NCBI GenBank assembly: GCA_913055195.1
Contig: CAJXJU010000008.1
Span: 1 to 11,891 of the forward strand
DNA from: an uncultured Desulfohalobiaceae bacterium
Lineage (GTDB): Bacteria; Desulfobacterota; Desulfovibrionia; Desulfovibrionales; Desulfonatronovibrionaceae
Direction of reading: 5' to 3'
Length of the DNA stretch: 11,891 nt
The first letter of the stretch is position 1; each line of letters starts with the position of its first letter. A model generated the notes under the pieces. That model saw only the letters and a program-made list of their open reading frames with translations. It was not told the DNA's origin and ran no database searches. The position numbers and the translations under genes were made by a program. Below are positions 7,897 to 11,891 of this stretch, one piece after another.

Positions 7897-7976
7897 TTTT
7901 GCCTTTTGCCTGTTGATTTTGCCTTTAACCGATTATTGGTTGAGTAGTTGGTGGCCCTGGCTGTTGAATAGTTTTA

Positions 7977-8001
7977 CCTGCAAAAAATTAGTTTTTTCAG
8001 G
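7977..8001 (+). terminator. Hairpin with A/T stem between the unknown gene and porD
   Basis: CCTG (7977-7980) and AAAAAA (7982-7987) pair with TTTTTT (7992-7997) and CAGG (7998-8001) across a four-base loop, with one bulged C at 7981. It is terminator-like, but the U-run is inside the stem rather than after it, so its efficiency is doubtful. It could partly insulate porD from upstream transcription. Confidence 0.4.
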
Positions 8002-8006
8002 CAAAT

Positions 8007-8023
8007 TTTGTTAAACTAACAAA
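8007..8023. promoter_or_regulatory. Possible operator upstream of porDAB
   Basis: TTTGTTA-AAC-TAACAAA is a perfect inverted repeat with 7-base arms and a 3-base spacer. It ends 21 bases before the porD start and 8 bases before its Shine-Dalgarno. The arms resemble Rex half-sites (TTGTTAA), but the spacing is too short for the usual 18-base Rex site. The binding protein, if any, is unknown. It may equally form a small mRNA hairpin. Confidence 0.4.
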
Positions 8024-8044
8024 CCAAATACGGAAGGAGGGTTT

Positions 8045-8326
8045 ATGCAATATCCGGCCTGGGAAGATCTGGAACTGGGCGCGGCCATTACCACCCCTGG
8101 TAATGCTTCCAATCTAAAAACAGGTGATTGGCGTTCAAGCGTCCCTGTTCTGGATGAAGATAAATGCGTTAAGTGTGGCCTTTGTGCGGTTTATTGCCCG
8201 GAATTTTGTATTGCAGAGGATGAAGAAGGGTTTTACCGGCCTGATTTGTATTATTGTAAAGGATGCGGCATTTGTGCTGTTGAGTGCCCGAAAGAGGCCA
8301 TTAAAATGCAAAGGGAGGGCGAATAA
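8045..8326 (+). CDS. porD: Pyruvate:ferredoxin oxidoreductase delta (ferredoxin-like) subunit
   Basis: A 93-aa subunit that carries two [4Fe-4S] clusters and passes electrons from the catalytic core of the 2-oxoacid oxidoreductase to external ferredoxin. The two cysteine sets are CVKCGLCAVYCP (Cys41, 44, 47, 51) and CKGCGICAVECP (Cys71, 74, 77, 81). The preceding TGDWRSSVPVLDEDKC is typical of PorD. The start has a strong GGAAGGAGGG upstream. Its stop abuts the porA start (TAAATG), which supports coupled translation. In the archaeal-type four-subunit enzymes, the gamma gene normally comes just before or near delta; here it does not. Confidence 0.92.
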   Translation: MQYPAWEDLELGAAITTPGNASNLKTGDWRSSVPVLDEDKCVKCGLCAVYCPEFCIAEDEEGFYRPDLYYCKGCGICAVECPKEAIKMQREGE

Positions 8327-9502
8327 ATGGGTAAGCGCATAGGAACTGAAGTCTCCATAGCTGTTGCTGAGGCAGTCAAGCTGGCTCGTGTTGACGTAAT
8401 TTCAGCTTATCCCATCACTCCTCAGACTCATATCGTGGAAGACTTATCACAGATAGTAGCCAATGGTGAGCTGGAAGCTGCCTTTATTCCAGTGGAGTCA
8501 GAACATTCAGCCATGAGTGCTGCTGTAGGCGCGGCAGCTACAGGAGCAAGGGTTTATACTGCAACTTCAGCGCAGGGACTGGCCCTGATGCATGAAATTT
8601 TGTTTATTGCTTCCAGCCTGCGGCTGCCAATGGTAATGACTGTGGCTAACAGGTCGCTTTCCGGCCCTATTTCCATCTGGAATGATCATAGTGATATTAT
8701 GGCTGAGCGTGATATTGGCTGGATACAGATTTTTGGAGAAAATGGTCAGGAAATATTTGATCTTACCATAGCGGCCTTCAGGATTGCTGAGGACAAAAGG
8801 GTGCTTTTGCCGGTGTGCGTGAATATGGACGGTTTTATTTTAACCCATATGATTGAGCCTATTGAAGTTCCTGACCAGGAATTGGTTGACAGGTTTTTGC
8901 CTCCGTTTGAGCCGGCCATGAAATTGGATCCGGCAAATCCTGTGACCATGGGGCCTGTTGGTGTGCCTGAAATTTATACTGAAGCTAAAAAGCAATGTGA
9001 TGTGGCCCTGACTAATTCAAAACCTGTTATTGAGGAAGTTTTACAGCAGTGGGCTGAGATTTTTGGACGCAAGTATAGTTTGATCGAGAAAAATGGCACT
9101 GAAAGCGCAGAGACTGTCTTTGTAACTATGGGCTCTCTTGGTGAGACCGTGATGACAGCCATTGAAGAATTAAATGCAGAAGGTCAGAGTGTGGGCCAGG
9201 TGCGCATCCGTTTGTGGCGTCCTTTCCCAAAAGAAGAATTTAAACAGGCCATCAAGGGAGTTAAAAGGCTTATTGTGATTGATCGGGCGCTTTGTCCTGG
9301 TTCAACAAGCGGCCCGGTGGCAGCAGAGATCAAGGCCCTTCTTTATGAAGAGAGTGAAAAGCCGGAAGTCATCAATGTTATAGCTGGTCTTGGCGGAAGG
9401 GACGTAACCAGAAAAGACTTTAAGACCATGCTGGATATGGCTTTAAAGGGTGAATTTAAGGATGATTATACAATCTGGGGGGTGCGCAGTCATGCTGAGT
9501 AA
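8327..9502 (+). CDS. porA: Pyruvate:ferredoxin oxidoreductase alpha subunit
   Basis: The 391-aa alpha subunit of the cytoplasmic enzyme that oxidises pyruvate with CoA to acetyl-CoA, CO2 and reduced ferredoxin, or runs in reverse. Diagnostic segments: [18 protein letters not shown] near residue 25; [67 protein letters not shown]; and [19 protein letters not shown]. The last, with [16 protein letters not shown], is more like pyruvate enzymes than 2-oxoisovalerate or 2-oxoglutarate relatives. The start follows AGGGAGGG. Length is normal for a stand-alone alpha subunit, so the missing gamma domain is not fused here. Substrate assignment rests on sequence resemblance only. Confidence 0.92.
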   Translation: MGKRIGTEVSIAVAEAVKLARVDVISAYPITPQTHIVEDLSQIVANGELEAAFIPVESEHSAMSAAVGAAATGARVYTATSAQGLALMHEILFIASSLRLPMVMTVANRSLSGPISIWNDHSDIMAERDIGWIQIFGENGQEIFDLTIAAFRIAEDKRVLLPVCVNMDGFILTHMIEPIEVPDQELVDRFLPPFEPAMKLDPANPVTMGPVGVPEIYTEAKKQCDVALTNSKPVIEEVLQQWAEIFGRKYSLIEKNGTESAETVFVTMGSLGETVMTAIEELNAEGQSVGQVRIRLWRPFPKEEFKQAIKGVKRLIVIDRALCPGSTSGPVAAEIKALLYEESEKPEVINVIAGLGGRDVTRKDFKTMLDMALKGEFKDDYTIWGVRSHAE

Positions 9503-10433
9503 AGAAGAAATCAAGTTTGAAAAGATTACGGCCAAAAATCTGCCCAGGGAATCTTTGATCAGTCCTGGTCACAGGGCCTGTCAGGGGTGCGGAGAGATTC
9601 TGGCTATGGGCATGGTTATGAAAGCAGCCGGTCCCAATACTATTGTTGCCAATGCCACTGGTTGTATGGAGATAGTCACTTCTCCTTTTCCTGAAACAGC
9701 CTGGCGTGTGCCCTGGCTCCATGTGGCCTTTGAAAATACCGCTGCTGTAGCGTCAGGGATCGAGGCAGCAATACAAATGCTTTATAAGAAGCAAAAAATC
9801 AAAGAAAAACCAAACATTATTGCCTTTGCCGGAGACGGGGCCACTGCTGATATTGGTCTGCAATCATTGTCCGGTGCATTGGAGAGAGGTCACAATTTTC
9901 TTTATGTCTGTTTAGACAATGAAGCATATATGAACACAGGCATTCAAAGATCAAGCTCAACCCCTTATGGGGCCATGACCACAACCTCTCCTCCAGGGAA
10001 GAAGAGCATAGGTCAATGCACCTGGAAAAAAAATGTGGCCATGATTGCGGCTGCCCACAATATTCCTTATGTGGCTACGGCTTCACCTGGTTATCATCTG
10101 GATTTAATGAACAAGGTACGTAAGGCCCTGGCTGTGGATGGGCCGGCTTATATTCAGATATTCTCACCCTGCCCCACTGGTTGGCGAAGCAAACCAGAAC
10201 AGAGTATTACCCTGGCTAAACTGGCTGTGCAAACAGGAGTTTTTCCTTTGTTTGAAGTTGAATATGGCCGCTTTAAAATTACCCAGAAGACAAAAGAATT
10301 AAAGCCTGTTAAAGAATATTTGCAGCTTCAGCGCCGGTTCAGGCATCTTGGTGAAGATGACATTGCTTATATTCAGGAAAGGGTAAAGGCAGAGTTTGAA
10401 CGGCTAAAGGCTCTAGCCAGTCTGGATGCTTAA
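9492..10433 (+). CDS. porB: Pyruvate:ferredoxin oxidoreductase beta (thiamine-diphosphate) subunit
   Basis: A 313-aa beta subunit that binds thiamine diphosphate and one [4Fe-4S] cluster. Cluster cysteines visible are C30 and C33 ([10 protein letters not shown]), C58 (ATGCMEIV) and C227 (FSPCPTGW). The cofactor motif is GDGATADIG from residue 114, continuing to [20 protein letters not shown]. The start chosen at 9492 ([11 protein letters not shown]) overlaps the end of porA by 11 bases and has a G-rich site (GGGGGGTG) just upstream. The frame is open 14 codons further into porA, but those residues are not family-like. A strong terminator begins at the stop codon, so this is the last gene of the por operon. 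Confidence 0.93.
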   Translation: MLSKEEIKFEKITAKNLPRESLISPGHRACQGCGEILAMGMVMKAAGPNTIVANATGCMEIVTSPFPETAWRVPWLHVAFENTAAVASGIEAAIQMLYKKQKIKEKPNIIAFAGDGATADIGLQSLSGALERGHNFLYVCLDNEAYMNTGIQRSSSTPYGAMTTTSPPGKKSIGQCTWKKNVAMIAAAHNIPYVATASPGYHLDLMNKVRKALAVDGPAYIQIFSPCPTGWRSKPEQSITLAKLAVQTGVFPLFEVEYGRFKITQKTKELKPVKEYLQLQRRFRHLGEDDIAYIQERVKAEFERLKALASLDA

Positions 10434-10463
10434 AAAATCCCGCCTTTGGGCGGGATTTTTTTT
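10432..10463. terminator. Strong bidirectional intrinsic terminator
   Basis: ATCCCGCC (10437-10444) pairs perfectly with GGCGGGAT (10449-10456) across a four-base loop. A-tracts on the left and T-tracts on the right extend the stem and give a U-run in either direction. It overlaps the porB stop codon and lies 15 bases from the stop of the convergent gene at 10478, so it can end both transcripts. Confidence 0.92.
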
Positions 10464-10477
10464 ATCTCCATTTCCCC

Positions 10478-11119
10478 TTATATCGGCGGGATTTTTTTGA
10501 AGTAGGCAAAAAGACTCTGGACAATCACAGACATTGGCCGGCCAAAATAGAATTCAAGCTCAAAGTCAGTAATATTAACCTTTTCCTTCAGGGTAAGGCG
10601 AAAACTGCGGTCATAGGCCACTGTCTCATTGATTTTTTGCAAGGCACTTTTCTGGTTTTCCTGAGTAAGATTTTCGATGAGACAGGCTGTATCAACTACA
10701 GAGCATTTTTTTTCATGCTCGGCAATCAGATCAGCCATGGCTGTTCCCTGTTTAATGAGCATGGAGCGGTTTAATCTCTTGTGGCCATAGACCTTTTCAA
10801 GGTCCCTGGTATCCCAGCACTTGAGTACACGGCACTGGAGGGGACGATACGCGTAAATAGTGCAGCTTTTGCTTAAGGGGTCATAATAGATACAGGCGTT
10901 ATCTTTAGAAGTGACAGATCTGATCTTGATCAGTTCCTGGTTTAAGAGAATGATCTTGTTCTGGACATTGTCCCACACTGGTTCGCCTTGCCTGAAAAGG
11001 ACAAGATCGGATTTTTTTATTTTCTGGCTCCTGACAAGGTCCAGGTCTTCCAGGTGAAGGCCAGGCCCACCTTTCAGGCAACAGGTGCCACATCTTTTGC
11101 ATGAGTTTTGAGAAGTCAT
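10478..11119 (-). CDS. YkgJ-family cysteine-cluster protein (putative Zn/Fe-binding)
   Basis: A 213-aa protein with the YkgJ (UPF0153-type) metal-binding module. Near the N-terminus is CKRCGTCCLKGG (Cys7, 10, 13, 14). Further on is ACIYYDPLSKSCTIYAYRPLQCRVLKCW, matching the family pattern of Cys, then C-x2-Y-x2-RP-x2-C-R-x3-C. The family is thought to chelate zinc or iron, possibly an Fe-S cluster, and its role is mostly unknown. The C-terminal half (about 100-213) has no motif I recognise. The gene converges on porDAB and shares its terminator. The ATG at 11119 has no good Shine-Dalgarno just upstream, which is unusual in this window. An in-frame alternative was not found, so the start is less certain than the rest. 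Confidence 0.82.
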   Translation of the reverse strand: MTSQNSCKRCGTCCLKGGPGLHLEDLDLVRSQKIKKSDLVLFRQGEPVWDNVQNKIILLNQELIKIRSVTSKDNACIYYDPLSKSCTIYAYRPLQCRVLKCWDTRDLEKVYGHKRLNRSMLIKQGTAMADLIAEHEKKCSVVDTACLIENLTQENQKSALQKINETVAYDRSFRLTLKEKVNITDFELEFYFGRPMSVIVQSLFAYFKKIPPI

Positions 11120-11242
11120 AATGTTTTATGTTTGCAAAAAGTGAATTTTTTCCATATGTTTAATTCGAAAAGTTGACTAACTCAGCTGTCGGAGTTTCGA
11201 AAGTTGAAAAATTCGAAATCCGAACATCGAAATCCGGAACCA

Positions 11243-11272
11243 CAGCACCAACCGTTTTCAAAGTTGGTGCTG
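11243..11272. repeat. Perfect 10-bp hairpin in intergenic DNA
   Basis: CAGCACCAAC (11243-11252) pairs perfectly with GTTGGTGCTG (11263-11272) across the ten-base loop CGTTTTCAAA. No U-run follows on either strand, so it is not a standard terminator. It sits about 125 bases upstream of the YkgJ-family gene and inside the repeat-rich spacer. It could be a mobile-repeat hairpin or a transcript-end structure. Confidence 0.6.
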
Positions 11273-11429
11273 GGCACGGCAAATCCAAATTTTCTAATGT
11301 TCAAATGACCAAAACAGGGTTGATCCAGACAATTTTTGGCGATTAATGCCTTTGTCAGATCGTTTCCGGAAAATGGAATATTTTTTCGATATTGTTTTGT
11401 AATCTACTAAAAAGATTGAATATTTTTTG

Positions 11430-11461
11430 CAACTCAAAAAGTTGAATTATTGAGTTGGAGG
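11430..11461 (+). promoter_or_regulatory. Alternative hairpins next to a Shine-Dalgarno
   Basis: CAACTCAA (11430-11437) pairs perfectly with TTGAGTTG (11450-11457), whose last base is the first G of the GGAGG ribosome site (11457-11461) of the ORF at 11467. The first five bases, CAACT, can instead pair with AGTTG (11440-11444). The two folds exclude each other, and the first would partly mask the ribosome site. This is a pattern read by eye; no folding energy was computed. Confidence 0.4.
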
Positions 11462-11466
11462 TATAA

Positions 11467-11649
<183 letters not shown>

Positions 11650-11820
11650 TAGCGAGGTTGTGGCAGTTGTAGCTATTTGCAATAATTAGTTGTTCGCATG
11701 TCCCCGCTATCAGTAATTTAAGCGTTTTTACTTTTTGCAGGCGACTTCGTTACAGGATATTACGACTAGAGATACCTGAATTTTTAGAGTGTTTTTTTAT
11801 CTATTTGAAGGAGGTAGGCA

Positions 11821-11891
11821 ATGAATTTAAAAATTAAATATAAGGTATTTGTTTCCATGCTGATTATTTTTATGATATCTGTGATGATGGT
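11821..11891 (+). CDS. N-terminus of a membrane protein, cut by the window end (sensor or chemoreceptor?)
   Basis: Only the first 23 codons are present: MNLKIKYKVFVSMLIIFMISVMM and on. A short basic start followed by a hydrophobic segment is the usual N-terminus of methyl-accepting chemotaxis proteins and membrane histidine kinases, but any membrane protein could begin this way. AAGGAGGT (11808-11815) lies five bases before the ATG and makes the start secure. The leader before it carries the inverted-repeat element at 11585-11746. Confidence 0.65.
   Translation, partial: MNLKIKYKVFVSMLIIFMISVMM

Larger units (their letters stand above)
11120..11466. other. Repeat-rich intergenic stretch without a recognised gene
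   Basis: No convincing gene is seen. TTCGAAA occurs four times between 11163 and 11233, with TCGAAATCCG directly repeated at 11213-11222 and 11227-11236. Next comes a CAAATCC...TTCAAATGACCAAAAC stretch, of a type I recall as common spacer sequence in environmental Deltaproteobacteria genomes (not checked). GAATATTTTTT is repeated at 11376-11386 and 11418-11428. Hairpins inside this stretch are listed separately. Confidence 0.6.

Noticed and set aside
8008..8022. Rex operator
   Set aside because: Half-sites look right, but Rex sites normally span 18 bases with a longer gap between arms; here the total is 15.
11650..11680. Sigma54 promoter (TGGCA ... TTGCA)
   Set aside because: The distance between GG and GC is 15 bases; sigma54 needs 10.

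Overview
The window is one end of a draft bacterial contig. Bases 1-22 are Illumina TruSeq adapter, so the biological sequence starts at base 23. Gene content points to a strictly anaerobic, probably sulfate-reducing member of the Desulfobacterota (old Deltaproteobacteria, perhaps Desulfovibrionales): a liv-type transporter operon with a built-in acyl-CoA synthetase and a CBS-ACT protein, and a multisubunit pyruvate:ferredoxin oxidoreductase. Base composition is moderately AT-rich and most genes have a clear Shine-Dalgarno sequence. This placement comes from family knowledge and was not tested by database search.

Bases 47-5333, all on the minus strand, form a compact operon read right to left: CBS-CBS-ACT protein, LivG ATPase, long-chain acyl-CoA synthetase, LivH and LivM permeases. 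Gaps run from a 1-base overlap to 10 bases. LivF and the binding protein LivK are not present. The layout suggests uptake of a branched or carboxylic compound coupled to CoA activation, with the CBS-ACT protein as a nucleotide or amino-acid sensor.

Bases 5400-6655 hold a complete IS200-like / REP-associated tyrosine transposase gene (minus strand). Two diverged direct repeats of about 70 bp lie just beyond its 3' end. Their core (CAGGCGA-like) recurs at the contig start and as an inverted pair near 11.6-11.75 kb, so a RAYT-linked repeat family is plausible.

Bases 6838-10433, plus strand, hold a membrane-anchored protein of unknown function and then porD-porA-porB, the delta, alpha and beta subunits of archaeal-type pyruvate:ferredoxin oxidoreductase. 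No gamma subunit gene is present beside them. A strong bidirectional terminator separates porB from a convergent YkgJ-type cysteine-cluster protein gene (10478-11119, minus).

Bases 11120-11820 hold no conventional gene but are rich in structure. They contain TTCGAAA-type repeats, a perfect 10-bp hairpin, alternative hairpins next to a Shine-Dalgarno, a 60-codon ORF interrupted by nine TTGC units (a possible phase-variable tract), and a 162-bp inverted-repeat element with 16-bp ends. The window ends in the first 23 codons of a membrane protein, perhaps a chemotaxis receptor or other sensor.
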